Assembly: GCF_900105245.1 (NCBI RefSeq) | Contig: NZ_FNSZ01000001.1 | Location: 3,472,001 to 3,536,000, forward strand | Length of the DNA stretch: 64,000 nt | From: Streptomyces sp. 1222.5 | GTDB taxonomy: Bacteria; Actinomycetota; Actinomycetes; Streptomycetales; Streptomycetaceae | Direction of reading: 5' to 3' | In this document: piece after piece, positions 8,776 through 18,947 of the stretch | Layout: each line of letters begins with the position of its first letter | Position numbering within the stretch: the stretch's first letter is position 1 | The notes under the pieces: generated by a model | Told to the model about the DNA's origin: nothing | The model's database searches: none | The model's input: only the letters and a program-made list of their open reading frames with translations | Translations under genes and position numbers: made by a program

Positions 8776-9747
8776 ATGACTTCCGCCGGAACCCCGGACC
8801 ACGCGCGGCTCCTGCTGCCGTTCACGCCCGCCGACCTGGGCGGTCTCCCCCCGGCCTGGCCCACGCTGGTGTGGGACGGCACCGGCGGGGCCCCCGCCGG
8901 CCGGGACCTGGCCGCGGTCGAGTTCTTCGTCATGCCGTACACGTTCACCGGCGCCGCGCTCCCCCTGCTGCCGGCCCTGCCGCACCTGCGCGTCCTGCAG
9001 TCCCTGAGCGCGGGCGTCGACGACGTGCTGCCCCACCTGCCCGCCGGGGTCACGCTGTGCAACGCCGCGGGTGTCCACTCGGCGAGCACGGCCGAGCACG
9101 CGGTGGCGCTGACGCTCGCCTCGCTGCGGGGGATCCCCGACTTCGTCCGCTCCCAGGACGCGGGCCGCTGGACCTCCGGCTTCCGCCCCGCGCTGGCCGA
9201 CCGCACGGTTCTGCTCATCGGCCACGGCTCCATCGGCTCCGCCGTCGAGGCCCGTCTGGCGGCGTTCGAAGTCGACGTGCTGCGCGTGGCCGGTACCGCC
9301 CGGGAGCTGCCCCAGGGGCCGGTGCACTCCATGGACGCGCTGCCGTCCCTCCTCCCGCGGGCCGACGTGGTGGTGCTGACCGTGCCGCTCACGGACACGA
9401 CCCGGGGGCTGGTCGACGCCCGGTTCCTGGCGCGCATGAAGGACGGTGCCCTCCTGGTCAACGTGGCCCGTGGCGCGGTGGTGGACACCACCGCGCTGGT
9501 CGGCGCCCTGCGCACGGGGCGGTTGAGCGCGGCGCTCGATGTGACGGACCCCGAGCCGCTGCCGCCGGAGCATCCCCTGTGGACGACTCCGCACACCCTG
9601 ATCAGCCCGCACGCGGCCGCCACCACCTCCGCGTACCGGCCCCGTGCGCTGGCCCTGGTCCGCGCCCAGCTCGCCCGGTACACGGCCGGAGAGCCCCTGG
9701 CCAACGTGGTGGTGGCGCAGGGGCACGGCACGGGCACCGGCCGGTGA
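8776..9747 (+). CDS. D-isomer-specific 2-hydroxyacid dehydrogenase
   Basis: The 323-residue NAD(P)-dependent dehydrogenase has a Rossmann GxGxxG motif in LLIGHGSIGSAVEARL near residue 140, the catalytic Arg region VNVARGAVVDT near residue 235, and a catalytic His in LISPHAAATTS near residue 280. Such enzymes interconvert 2-keto and 2-hydroxy acids; the exact substrate is not predictable. ATG 8776 is preferred over a GTG at 8665, since the intervening 37 residues are Pro-rich and atypical. It converges on the secreted glycosidase-like gene with 12 bp between the stop codons. Confidence 0.9.
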   Translation: MTSAGTPDHARLLLPFTPADLGGLPPAWPTLVWDGTGGAPAGRDLAAVEFFVMPYTFTGAALPLLPALPHLRVLQSLSAGVDDVLPHLPAGVTLCNAAGVHSASTAEHAVALTLASLRGIPDFVRSQDAGRWTSGFRPALADRTVLLIGHGSIGSAVEARLAAFEVDVLRVAGTARELPQGPVHSMDALPSLLPRADVVVLTVPLTDTTRGLVDARFLARMKDGALLVNVARGAVVDTTALVGALRTGRLSAALDVTDPEPLPPEHPLWTTPHTLISPHAAATTSAYRPRALALVRAQLARYTAGEPLANVVVAQGHGTGTGR

Positions 9748-9759
9748 GCGGTGTGCCCG

Positions 9760-11388
9760 TCAGTCGCCCGGGGCGGGAAGGACCTGGATCGTGTCGCCGA
9801 CGGCGCGTTCGCCGGCCGCGTCCGAGGGGTGGTTGGCGAGGGTGCCGTCCACGGCCATCGTGGTGGAGCCGCCGCCGTCCAGGTTCAGTGCCTGCACGGC
9901 GCCGAGCGAGCGCATGAAAGCGGCGGCCTCGTACAGCGTGAAGCCCTCGCTGCCGTCGGTCTGCCGGCCGTCGACCGTGGCCAGGATCAGCCGGCCCCTC
10001 CCGTCGACGCCCGCCATGGTGCGCGGCTGACGGACGTTGGCCCAGGCGTAGCCGAAGGACAGGTCGCGCGGGTCGACGACGCCCTCGGCGGCCGCGTCGA
10101 TGTCGATGCGGCCGTCCCGCACCAGGGTGGGGGCGGCGCTGACGATCGAGTCGCCGCCGTCGAGCCGGACGCGCCGGCCGTCGGTGTCGCGGACGACCTC
10201 GTCGACGCGGACACGGGTGCCGGGCCGGGCCTCGGCCGCCAGCCAGCCGCCGGCGTCCCCGATGCCTTGCAGGACCCGCCCGCCCGCCGGTACCCGGCCG
10301 CCGCGCGCACCGGTCGACACCACCCGGCCGGACCCGTCGAGCACGGCCTGGGCACCGGGCCCGGTGGGCAGCTCGGTGCCGAACGCGGGGGTGAACTCGA
10401 CCAGGTCGTCGGTCATCCGGCAGGTGACGTCCTGCCAGGGCAGGTGGCTGGGTGCGGCGCCCGGACGGCCGCAGTCCCGCAGGGTTCCCGGCAGCCGGTT
10501 GACGCCCTGGACGCGGTACGAGGACTTCCCCGCCCGGGCGGTGACGGTGGTCGTCAGATCGGCCACCCGGGCCTGCCGGCCGCCGTCGCCGAGGATCAGC
10601 GCGGCACGTGAACCGGCCGCCAGCGACTCCAGCCGGCCGTCGTAGGCGCCCAGTCCGGAGATGGTGCCGGGCACGCCGTCGGCGTCCGAGATCACGAAGA
10701 AGCCGCCGTTGACCGCGACCAGCGAGTTCAGCCGGGCGGCGACCGACGACGTCGTCTCGCGCTGCGCGACCCTGCCGTCGTGGGTGCCCACGACGGTGCC
10801 CTCGAAGACACGCGGGTCGATCACCGCGACGTGGACGTTCTCCCGGTCGGCCGGTTCCTGGACGTCGTACCCGGTCCAGGTGACGGAGGTGTGGAAGCCG
10901 GCCGAGGTGACCGCCGTCGCGGTGGTCCGCGCGGCGGCCTGGGTGCCGTACGACCCGACGCGCACCCGGTAGCCCATCGTCCCGTGCGGTGTGTCCGCGT
11001 AGCGGGGCCACTGGACGTTCTCCACCCGCGGCTCGAATCCCGCCGCGCGCAGCTTCCGTGCCGTGGCGTCGGCCCAGCCGCGGGTGCCGACCTCGGCCCA
11101 GGTCGCGGCGCCCGTCAGCCGGCTGACGGCCGGGGACTGGACGGCGACCGTCCAGGTGTGCACCGCGTCGGCGTGCCGGACGGTCGCCGTGCGCACCTGC
11201 ACACCGGGCGCGGTCGTCCGGGCGGACCAGTGTGTGACGGCCCGGGGTGCGGCGGACTCGCCGGCCCCGGCCTGCGCCGTGGCCGGGGCCAGGAAGGGAC
11301 CGACGACGGAGAGAACGGCAGCGACGCCGAGGCCCGCACGCGCACGGGTGGTGGCTCGCGGGCGTCTGCCGAGGGCACTGTGGCTCAT
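9760..11388 (-). CDS. Secreted phosphodiester glycosidase (NAGPA-domain) protein with SPOR-like region
   Basis: A long signal peptide (residues 1 to about 42: Arg-rich start, then LGVAAVLSVVGPFLAPATAQA) indicates export. Residues 95-170 contain two short repeats, DATARKLRAAGFEPRVENV and TATAVTSAGFHTSVTWTGYD, resembling a SPOR-type peptidoglycan-binding region. The rest carries the phosphodiester glycosidase (NAGPA) domain, ending with the hallmark NLDGGGSTTMAVDG near residue 505. NAGPA domains remove N-acetylglucosamine from phosphodiesters; in bacteria most targets are cell-wall or exopolymer glycans. I infer a wall-associated extracellular enzyme. It is an isolated gene. Confidence 0.88.
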   Translation of the reverse strand: MSHSALGRRPRATTRARAGLGVAAVLSVVGPFLAPATAQAGAGESAAPRAVTHWSARTTAPGVQVRTATVRHADAVHTWTVAVQSPAVSRLTGAATWAEVGTRGWADATARKLRAAGFEPRVENVQWPRYADTPHGTMGYRVRVGSYGTQAAARTTATAVTSAGFHTSVTWTGYDVQEPADRENVHVAVIDPRVFEGTVVGTHDGRVAQRETTSSVAARLNSLVAVNGGFFVISDADGVPGTISGLGAYDGRLESLAAGSRAALILGDGGRQARVADLTTTVTARAGKSSYRVQGVNRLPGTLRDCGRPGAAPSHLPWQDVTCRMTDDLVEFTPAFGTELPTGPGAQAVLDGSGRVVSTGARGGRVPAGGRVLQGIGDAGGWLAAEARPGTRVRVDEVVRDTDGRRVRLDGGDSIVSAAPTLVRDGRIDIDAAAEGVVDPRDLSFGYAWANVRQPRTMAGVDGRGRLILATVDGRQTDGSEGFTLYEAAAFMRSLGAVQALNLDGGGSTTMAVDGTLANHPSDAAGERAVGDTIQVLPAPGD

Positions 11389-11602
11389 GGCTTCCTCACG
11401 GCTCGGAACGGTGACGGCCGGCGGGGCGGAGCCTCACGGCCGCGTACACGCCCCAGTTGAGACAACGGCCACGACGCCTGACGCTCTATCACGTGAAGAG
11501 CAGGGAAGGGAGCGGGAAACAACCCGCGTTCAATTCGGGCGACGGGATCGTCCCGATCCCGTACATTCGCCCCTCGCGTCATGCGGAAGGGGAGGACACG
11601 AG

Positions 11603-12331
11603 GTGAGCAGCGTTACGTTTCTGATCGGCGGTGGCTGGGACCGCGCCGAGGTGTACGCGCCGTTCCTGCGGGCCGCCGGGGGTGACGGGCCGCCGCGGGT
11701 CGGCTGCCTGGTCCTCGACGAGGGGGACGGCGCCGCGCAGTTCGAGCGCTGGGCGACGGCGCTGCGCGCGGCGGGGCCGTGCACGCCCGTGCCGCTGCTC
11801 GTGCCACTCGGCGGGCGCTTCGAGCCGGAGGCCGCCCTCGCCGGGATCGACGGGCTGCTGGTGTGCGGGGGGCTCACGCCCGCCTATCAGGACGCTCTGG
11901 CGGGCTGCCTGGAGCGGCTGCCGGAGCTGCTCGCCGCGCGGGGTGTGCCGTACGCCGGGTTCTCCGCGGGCGCCGCACTAGCCGCCCGACGGGCCGTGGT
12001 CGGCGGGTGGCTGGTGGACGGGGTGCCGGTGTGCCCGGAGGAGACAGGGGAGGACCTGGCCGAGGTCGAGGTGCGCGCGGGGCTCGGGCTGGTGCCGTTC
12101 GCGGTGGACGTCCACGCGGCCCAGTGGGGGACGCTCGCGCGGCTGGTCGCCGCGGTCGGGCGGGGCGAGGTGCCGTACGGCGTCGCCGTGGACGAGAACA
12201 CCCTGCTCACGGTGACGGCCGGCGAGGCCCGCGTCTCGGGCACCGGCCGCGTCCACGTCGTCCGCCCCACCCCCGACGGCGACGCCCTGGTCCGGTCCCA
12301 CCGCGCCGGGGACGGCTTCCCCGTCGCCTAG
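11603..12331 (+). CDS. Peptidase S51-like / type 1 glutamine amidotransferase-like protein
   Basis: The 242-residue protein has the class-I amidotransferase fold of the S51 (dipeptidase E/cyanophycinase-like) family: an N-terminal FLIGGGWD, IDGLLVCGGLTPAYQDAL near residue 80, the nucleophile elbow PYAGFSAGAALAA (Ser near residue 122), and FAVDVHAAQWGTLARLVAA supplying a possible catalytic His. There is no signal peptide. GTG 11603 is preceded by GGGGAGG with 7-bp spacing; the long upstream open frame lacks coding character. The 214-bp region between it and the divergent glycosidase-like gene should hold both promoters. Confidence 0.85.
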   Translation: MSSVTFLIGGGWDRAEVYAPFLRAAGGDGPPRVGCLVLDEGDGAAQFERWATALRAAGPCTPVPLLVPLGGRFEPEAALAGIDGLLVCGGLTPAYQDALAGCLERLPELLAARGVPYAGFSAGAALAARRAVVGGWLVDGVPVCPEETGEDLAEVEVRAGLGLVPFAVDVHAAQWGTLARLVAAVGRGEVPYGVAVDENTLLTVTAGEARVSGTGRVHVVRPTPDGDALVRSHRAGDGFPVA

Positions 12332-12345
12332 GCAGCACCGAAGCA

Positions 12346-12371
12346 CCCCGAAGGGGCGCGGGGAACTGCGC
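12346..12371. repeat. Streptomyces intergenic GC-rich repeat with hairpin
   Basis: A CCCC-gaa-GGGG hairpin (12346-12356) leads into AGGGGCGCGGGGAACTGCGC (12352-12371). Its reverse complement differs at one position from the element at 29807-29826. From memory, this motif recurs between genes in many Streptomyces genomes. Here it follows the S51-like gene and may help terminate transcription. Confidence 0.7.
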
Positions 12372-12458
12372 GAAAAGCCCCCACGCCCCCGCACCCGGGA
12401 ACGTGACCCGCGCCCCACGGAACGGTCCCGCACCGTGGCCTCCGCCCGACCGACGGAG

Positions 12459-13502
12459 TCAGATCGTCGCGGCGTCGATCACGAACCGGTACCGGACGTC
12501 GCTCGCCGCCACCCGCTCGTACGCCTCGTTGATCTCCCCGGCGCCGATCAGCTCGATCTCCGCGCCCAGGCCGTGCTCGGCGCAGAAATCCAGCATCTCC
12601 TGGGTCTCGGCGATGCCGCCGATGCCGGAGGTGCTGATGCTGCGGCGGTGGCCGAGCAGGGACTGCAGGACGATCTGCACCGGCTCCTCCGGGAGGCCGA
12701 CGTTCACCATGGTGCCGTCCGTGCGCAGCAGGGACAGGTACGCGGCGAAGTCGAGCGGGGCCGAGACGGTGTTGAGGATGATGTCGAAGGTGCCCGCCAG
12801 CTCCTCGAAGGTGTCCGGGTCGCCGGTGGCGTAGTAGTGATCGGCGCCCAGTCGGAGGCCGTCGTCCTTCTTGCGCAGGGACTGCGAGAGCACGGTGACC
12901 TCGGCGCCCAGCGCGTGCGCGATCTTGACGCCCATGTGCCCGAGACCGCCCAGGCCGACGACGGCGACCTTCTTGCCGTGGCCGGCGTTCCAGTGCTTCA
13001 GCGGGGAGTACGTGGTGATGCCCGCGCACAGCAGCGGCGCGGCCACGTCCAGCGACAGTCCTTCGGGGATGCGGACGACGTAGTTCTCGTCGACGACGAT
13101 CTTCTGCGAGTAGCCGCCGTAGGTGGGCTCGCCGTCCTTGCCGGTGTCGTTGTACGTCCAGGTGGGGCCGCCGCCCAGGCAGTACTGCTCCAGGCCGGCG
13201 CGGCAGTTGTCGCACTCGCGGCAGGAGTCGACCATGCAGCCGACGCCCACCCGGTCACCGACGGCGTACCGCGTGACACCGGGGCCGACCTCGGAGACCA
13301 CACCGGCGATCTCGTGGCCGGGGACCATCGGGAAGGTGCCGGGACGCCAGCCGTCCTGGGCCTGGTGGATGTCGGAGTGGCAGATGCCGGAGAACTTGAT
13401 GTCGATCAGGACGTCGTGGTCGCCGACCGCGCGCCGTTCGATGGTGGTGCGCTCCAGCGGGGCCTTCGGGGCGGGCGCGGCGTACGCAGCAACAGTGGTC
13501 AT
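12459..13502 (-). CDS. Zinc-dependent alcohol dehydrogenase (CAD/YahK-type, NADP-dependent aldehyde reductase)
   Basis: This 347-residue medium-chain dehydrogenase has the catalytic zinc ligands in [11 protein letters not shown] and [10 protein letters not shown], four structural zinc cysteines in [20 protein letters not shown], and a Rossmann motif [15 protein letters not shown] near residue 180. The sequence [13 protein letters not shown] is typical of the cinnamyl-alcohol-dehydrogenase-like AdhC/YahK group, which reduces aldehydes. A good AGGAGAG precedes the ATG. The gene is divergent from an MmyB-type regulator, a common arrangement in Streptomyces in which the regulator controls the neighbouring oxidoreductase. 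Confidence 0.92.
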   Translation of the reverse strand: MTTVAAYAAPAPKAPLERTTIERRAVGDHDVLIDIKFSGICHSDIHQAQDGWRPGTFPMVPGHEIAGVVSEVGPGVTRYAVGDRVGVGCMVDSCRECDNCRAGLEQYCLGGGPTWTYNDTGKDGEPTYGGYSQKIVVDENYVVRIPEGLSLDVAAPLLCAGITTYSPLKHWNAGHGKKVAVVGLGGLGHMGVKIAHALGAEVTVLSQSLRKKDDGLRLGADHYYATGDPDTFEELAGTFDIILNTVSAPLDFAAYLSLLRTDGTMVNVGLPEEPVQIVLQSLLGHRRSISTSGIGGIAETQEMLDFCAEHGLGAEIELIGAGEINEAYERVAASDVRYRFVIDAATI

Positions 13503-13600
13503 GCCGGAACTCTCCTAGCAGGGGTTTCGTACCGGGCCGGCTTCCGCCGGCACCGCTCCAGCCTGCCTCAGGTCCCCGGGCCCACCCAGTCCACAGCTTT

Positions 13601-13655
13601 GCGTACGACCGCTGTGCCTACCACTGACGGGGTCAGGTTCCTGTGCGTACGACCG
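13601..13655. promoter_or_regulatory. Direct repeat in the adh/regulator divergent promoter
   Basis: The 11-bp sequence GCGTACGACCG occurs twice in the same orientation, at 13601-13611 and 13645-13655, a 44-bp period equal to about four helical turns. The second copy ends 14 bp before the regulator start. The copies flank a GTGCCTACC/GGTTCCTGTG stretch. A binding site for the adjacent MmyB-type regulator is a reasonable inference. Confidence 0.5.
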
Positions 13656-13669
13656 TGAATACTGGACGT

Positions 13670-14578
13670 ATGGAACGCAGGGACGAACAGCCGCGGACGG
13701 CGGCCGCCGCCGGCCGGCCTCTGGACCGGCGGGCAGAGCTGAGCGAGTTCCTGCGCAGCAGGCGGGCCCGGCTGAAGCCGGAGGACGTGGGACTGCCCGA
13801 CTTCGGACGGCACCGCCGGGTGCCGGGGCTGCGCCGCGAGGAGCTGGCGCAGCTGGCCGGGGTGTCGGTGGCGTACTACACGCGCCTGGAGCAGGGCAAC
13901 GGACGGAACGTCTCGGCGGAGGTGCTGGACTCCATCGCGCGCGCCCTGCGGCTGACCGACGCCGAGCACGCCCACCTCACCCACCTGGCCAAGCCGAAGT
14001 CGCACAAGAAGAAGCCGGCGGCGCGGCAGCAGCAGGTGCGCGCGGCGCTGTGCCGGCTGCTGGACACGATGGACGGCGTACCGGCGTACATCGTGGGCCG
14101 CCGGTCGGAGATCCTCGCCTGGAACCGGATGGCGGCGGCCCTGTTCGGTGACTGGGCGGAGCTCCCGGCGGCCGAGCGCAACTGGGCGCGTCTGGTGTTC
14201 CTGCGTCCCGAGTACCGGGAGCTGTTCGTCGACTGGGAGCAGAAGGCGATCGACGTCGTCTGCGGGCTGCGGATGAACGCGGGCTGCTACCCGGACGATC
14301 CGCGGCTGTCGGCGCTGGTCGGCGAGCTCTCGGTGAAGAGCGAGGAGTTCCGCCTGCTGTGGGCCACCCATGACGTCAAGGAGAAGAGCCACGGGGTCAA
14401 GCGGCTGCGCCATCCGCTGGTGGGCGAGCTCTCCCTGAACTTCGAGTCGTTCCGGCTGCCGGACGACACGGACCAGTCCCTGGTGACGTACCACGCGGAA
14501 CCGGGCTCCGGCTCCGCCGAGTCCCTGCGTCTGCTGGCGAGCTGGGGCGCGGACGCGGCTCGGGCGGCGGCGGGCTGA
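13670..14578 (+). CDS. XRE-type regulator with MmyB-like ligand-binding domain
   Basis: Residues 20-100 hold a helix-turn-helix of the XRE family: LSEFLRSRRARLKPEDVGLP, RRVPGLRREELAQLAGVSVA and YYTRLEQGNGRNVS. Residues 120-300 match the MmyB-like ligand-binding domain, a PAS-like fold that in one characterised member binds a fatty acid: YIVGRRSEILAWNRMAAALF, NWARLVFLRPEYRELFVDWE. The 302-residue length is typical. ATG 13670 starts right before the conserved region. It is divergent from an alcohol dehydrogenase gene, the usual target arrangement for this family. A strong shared terminator follows. Confidence 0.93.
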   Translation: MERRDEQPRTAAAAGRPLDRRAELSEFLRSRRARLKPEDVGLPDFGRHRRVPGLRREELAQLAGVSVAYYTRLEQGNGRNVSAEVLDSIARALRLTDAEHAHLTHLAKPKSHKKKPAARQQQVRAALCRLLDTMDGVPAYIVGRRSEILAWNRMAAALFGDWAELPAAERNWARLVFLRPEYRELFVDWEQKAIDVVCGLRMNAGCYPDDPRLSALVGELSVKSEEFRLLWATHDVKEKSHGVKRLRHPLVGELSLNFESFRLPDDTDQSLVTYHAEPGSGSAESLRLLASWGADAARAAAG

Positions 14579-14586
14579 CACGCGAG

Positions 14587-14625
14587 GAGGGGCACACCGC
14601 GGGATCGCTCCCGGGTGTGCCCCTC
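14587..14625. terminator. Bidirectional hairpin between the regulator and the protease
   Basis: GAGGGGCACACC (14587-14598) pairs perfectly with GGTGTGCCCCTC (14614-14625), with an inner CGGGA/TCCCG stem. It sits between convergent genes and can terminate both. Confidence 0.85.
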
Positions 14626-14664
14626 GTCATGAGGCGCTACGGCCTTCCGGCCGCCGCGGCCCGC

Positions 14665-17600
14665 CTACTTGCCGAAGTAGGCGTCGTGGATCGTGATCAG
14701 CGACGTGTTGCCCTTCTTGTCGGTGATCTTGGCGCGGAAGGAGACGGACTTGCCCTTCGCGGGGTTCTTGACGGTGATCTTGCCGCTGCGGACGTCGGTC
14801 TTCGTCCAGTTCTTGCCGTCGTAGGAGACGTAGACGGCGAGGGACTTCAGGTTGCCGCCCGCGGCCGAACCCTCGACGGTGACCGGGAAGGTGACCTTCT
14901 TGCCCGCGGCGACCCGGCTGTCCAGTCCGGTGCTCGCGCCGAAGTGCAGGGCGGAGGCGGGGAGCTGGACGAAGTCGGACGACGGCTTCTTGGAGCGGAA
15001 GGTCCAGGTCGCGTCGATCCGGGAGGACGCCTCCGAGACCTTGGCCGAGCGCTTGACCGTGGTGGTCAGCTTGTAGGCCGCGTCACCGGCGGGGACCTTG
15101 AAGGTCTTGTCGCCGAACAGCGGGTCGTCGTTGGAGCCGACCTTGGTGCCGTTGCGGTACAGGGTGGTGTTCACCGAGGTGAACGCCGAGGCGCCGGCGT
15201 GCTTGCCCGAGTCGGCGAACAGCGGCAGCGAACCGAAGATGTCGTTGCCGTCGCGGTACAGACCGAAGTTCTTCGAGACGTGCGGGCCGAAGACCGCGGT
15301 GTTGACCGTCTTCGTGTAGGTCTGGCCGGCCTTGAAGGTGAACTGGCCGAGGGTGTAGGAGGAGTCGGAGAGCGGGAAGCCGTCCGGGTCGATGCCGCCG
15401 TCCTGCTCGAACTCCAGCTGCCAGGTCACGCCGCCCTTGGCGGACAGGTGCAGGGTGCGGGTGCCGGGCAGCTTCTGGGCGATGCCGATGGAGGACGCAC
15501 CGGAGCTGTCGGGCAGCCAGCCGACGGCGCTGATCGAGCCGGTCTTGCCGCTCGCGGCGGCACCGAGCCGGGCCTTGACCGTGGCGAGCTCGCTCGCCTT
15601 GTAGTGCTTGGTAAAGCCGGTGGCGAGCTGCTTGACCTGTCCGCCGGAGGTGACGTCGTACTCCTCGCTCGCGCCCTTCGTCCAGTGGCCGTCCCACTGC
15701 TGGGAGAGCGAACCGGCGGGCAGCGAGCCGCCGAGGTGGGCGGTGCGGAAGTTCTTGTACGAGTCGAGGAACCAGCCGTAGCCGTAGGAGCCGTTGCCGA
15801 GGGTGACGTCGTAGGCGGGCGAGGCGAACACGGACTTGGCGCCCGAGGCGGGGACGGTGATGTCCACCGGCTTGGCCTTGCGCGCGTCGATCGTGATCGT
15901 CTGCTTCTTGGAGACGGTCAGCTTGGGCTGGGCGATCCAGTCGATGCCCTTGGTTCCGTCCTGCGGATCCACATAGGTGGCGGTGTTGAGGATGTACGTG
16001 CCCTTCGGCGCGCGCACCTTCACCGTGCCGGACGGGTCGTACGGGTTCAGCCACTGGCCGTTCGCCAGGCCGGCCACGCCGCTGAGGTCGGCGTCGTAGT
16101 ACGGGGCGGGCTTGCCGTCACGGCCGATGAACTTCAGCGTGACGTCGTAGGACTCCACCTCGCGCTGGACCGCGGCCGCGGTGCGGACGGTCTGGCCGCC
16201 GCCGGTCGCCGTGACGTACGCGGAGTAGGCGCCGTCGACGGTGCCGCCGAGCTTGGTGTTGGCCGTGAAGCCGACCGAGGCCTTGCCGTGCGCCGGGACG
16301 GTCACACTGGTGGCGGCCAGCTTGAAGAAGCCCGACGGGGCGGTGGCGCCCTTGGGATCGCTGGCGGTGGAGGTCAGCTTGAGTGTGACGTCCTTGTCGC
16401 CGAGGTTGCGGTAGGTCAGCTTCTTGGTGACCGGCTTGTCGTCGGTGTGCGGCCACTGCTGCACACCGAAGCCGACCGAGACCGGGTCGGCGACGACCGA
16501 CTGCTTGATGGCCTTGTCGACGGCGATGCGGCCCGAACCCTGCTGGAACGGCGTGTACTTGCCGCCCTTGGCGGAGCCGGTCAGCGCGCCCTTCAGCTCG
16601 GCGTAGCTCCAGTCGGGGTGCTGCTGCTTCAGGATCGCGGCGGCGCCCGCGACGTGCGGGGTGGCCATCGAGGTGCCGGAGATGGTCAGGTAGCCCTCGG
16701 GCTTCTCACCGACCTCCTCGTCGATGACGCTGCCCTTGGCCGCGGCGGCGGTGATGTCCACGCCGGGCGCGGTGACGTCCGGCTTGATGGCGCCGTCGCC
16801 GGTGCGCGGGCCGGTGGAGGAGAAGTCCGCCAGCTTGTCCTTCTTGTCGACGGCGCCGACGGTGAGCGCGGCGTCCGCGCTGCCCGGCGAACCGATCGAC
16901 TGGGGGCCGTCGTTGCCCGCGGCGATCGCGAACAGGACGCCCTTCTCGGCGGAGAGCTTGTTGACCTCGGCCTCAAGCGGGTCGATCTCGGGGGTGTCGT
17001 AGCCGCCGAGGCTCAGGTTGATGACGGAGGCGCCCTGCGAGACGGCCCACTCCATGCCTGCGAGGATGCCGGAGTCGTCACCGGAGCCGGTGTCGTCCAG
17101 GACCTTGCCGTTGAGGATCTTGGCGTCGGGGGCGACACCCTTGTACTTGCCGCCCGACTTGGCGCCGGTGCCCGCCACGATGGAGGCGACGTGCGTGCCG
17201 TGCCCGAAGTGGTCGGTGGCGTCGGCGGCCGGGGTGAAGTTCTTGGACTCGATCACCTGGTCCTTGAGGTCCGGGTGACGGGTGTCCACGCCCGTGTCGA
17301 GGACGGCGACCTTCACGCCCTTGCCGGTGTAGCCGGCCTTCCAGGCGGTCGGTGCGCCGATCTGCGGCACGGACTTGTCGAGGGACGCCTTGCGGACGCC
17401 GTCGAGCCACACGTGCGCGATGCCGGAGGCGGTCCTGTTGCCGTTGGTGACCGCGTCCCAGAGGTCGGCGGTGTCCTTGACCGGGGCCTGCACGGCGTCC
17501 GCGTTGAGCGCCTTCAGGCTGCGGCGCACGTGGCCGGCGTCCCGGACGTCGGCCTTGGCGGCCGCGGCGGCGCCGCTGTAGCCGACGATGACCTTCAGGC

Positions 17601-17976
17601 CGTTCTTCTGGGCCTTGCGGGTGGCGGCCTTGTTCAGTTCGGTGACGTCGAACAGTCGCTGGTCCAGCTTGCCGGAGGCGACCAGACGGGCCGCGTCGGC
17701 GGGGATGACGAGGGTGTGTCCGTCGGCCCTGCGAACCTGGAAGGGTATGTGCTCGCGTCCCGCGGCCCGCTCCAGGCCGACGACACGGCCCTTGGCGTCG
17801 AGGGCGATGCGGTCACCGGTGATGAGGGTGACGTGGTGCTTGGCGGTGAGTGCGGAGGCAGCGGCCGGGACGTGTGCGGGCTTCGCCGACGCCGGGCTGG
17901 TCATTCCCGCTGCGAGGGCGACGGCTGCGGCCGTGGCCACGGTGGCAGCAGCAGCTCTTTTCACTTGTCTGCGCAA
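14665..17976 (-). CDS. Secreted subtilisin-like serine protease (S8 family), large form
   Basis: The 1103-residue exported protease has a signal peptide (about 1-31, RQVKRAAAATVATAAAVALA... ending SPASA), a propeptide-like region to about 200, and an S8 catalytic domain about 205-480 with Asp in VAVLDTGVDTRHPDL, His in HFGHGTHVASIVAG and Ser in ISGTSMATPHVAGAAAIL. About 600 residues follow: beta-rich and Fn3/Ig-like accessory domains without a membrane anchor or LPxTG motif. Similar large subtilases in Streptomyces are extracellular nutritional or developmental proteases. The 245 bp upstream (17977-18221) hold its promoter and no gene; two GTAAC half-sites lie 22 bp apart near 18140-18165 on the minus strand. 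Confidence 0.95.
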   Translation of the reverse strand: MRRQVKRAAAATVATAAAVALAAGMTSPASAKPAHVPAAASALTAKHHVTLITGDRIALDAKGRVVGLERAAGREHIPFQVRRADGHTLVIPADAARLVASGKLDQRLFDVTELNKAATRKAQKNGLKVIVGYSGAAAAAKADVRDAGHVRRSLKALNADAVQAPVKDTADLWDAVTNGNRTASGIAHVWLDGVRKASLDKSVPQIGAPTAWKAGYTGKGVKVAVLDTGVDTRHPDLKDQVIESKNFTPAADATDHFGHGTHVASIVAGTGAKSGGKYKGVAPDAKILNGKVLDDTGSGDDSGILAGMEWAVSQGASVINLSLGGYDTPEIDPLEAEVNKLSAEKGVLFAIAAGNDGPQSIGSPGSADAALTVGAVDKKDKLADFSSTGPRTGDGAIKPDVTAPGVDITAAAAKGSVIDEEVGEKPEGYLTISGTSMATPHVAGAAAILKQQHPDWSYAELKGALTGSAKGGKYTPFQQGSGRIAVDKAIKQSVVADPVSVGFGVQQWPHTDDKPVTKKLTYRNLGDKDVTLKLTSTASDPKGATAPSGFFKLAATSVTVPAHGKASVGFTANTKLGGTVDGAYSAYVTATGGGQTVRTAAAVQREVESYDVTLKFIGRDGKPAPYYDADLSGVAGLANGQWLNPYDPSGTVKVRAPKGTYILNTATYVDPQDGTKGIDWIAQPKLTVSKKQTITIDARKAKPVDITVPASGAKSVFASPAYDVTLGNGSYGYGWFLDSYKNFRTAHLGGSLPAGSLSQQWDGHWTKGASEEYDVTSGGQVKQLATGFTKHYKASELATVKARLGAAASGKTGSISAVGWLPDSSGASSIGIAQKLPGTRTLHLSAKGGVTWQLEFEQDGGIDPDGFPLSDSSYTLGQFTFKAGQTYTKTVNTAVFGPHVSKNFGLYRDGNDIFGSLPLFADSGKHAGASAFTSVNTTLYRNGTKVGSNDDPLFGDKTFKVPAGDAAYKLTTTVKRSAKVSEASSRIDATWTFRSKKPSSDFVQLPASALHFGASTGLDSRVAAGKKVTFPVTVEGSAAGGNLKSLAVYVSYDGKNWTKTDVRSGKITVKNPAKGKSVSFRAKITDKKGNTSLITIHDAYFGK

Positions 17977-18221
17977 GTTCTCCCCCTGGAGAGGTGGTTC
18001 CGGGTGAATTCCCCGTTCACCCGGCCGGGGGAAGTTTCGTACGTATGCACGTCACCCCCCGGTGACCGAAGTATGCCGGGGGGTGATCACGCCGCTCAAT
18101 AGATGAGAGGACGGTGAGAAAGCGCGACCGGAAACTGTTACGCGGTGGCCAGGACTCCGTTACACAATCGCGAAGTCCCGGACGGGTGTGCGGTGTTATA
18201 GAGGAACCGTGTCGTACGCCG

Positions 18222-18905
<684 letters not shown>

Positions 18906-18947
18906 GGTGGCTCCTGGTGAGGGTTCGGGGGTGGGGCGTCTCGCCGG

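Noticed and set aside
14617..18102. Open frame of 1161 codons on the plus strand across the protease gene
   Set aside because: It is the complement of the S8 protease gene, whose catalytic motifs and signal peptide are clear; the translated product is low-complexity Gly/Val/Arg/Asp sequence.
18140..18165. Two GTAAC half-sites upstream of the protease as an AfsQ1/MtrA-type site
   Set aside because: They are 22 bp apart rather than having the 6-bp spacer of the AfsQ1 consensus, so they do not fit a known site.
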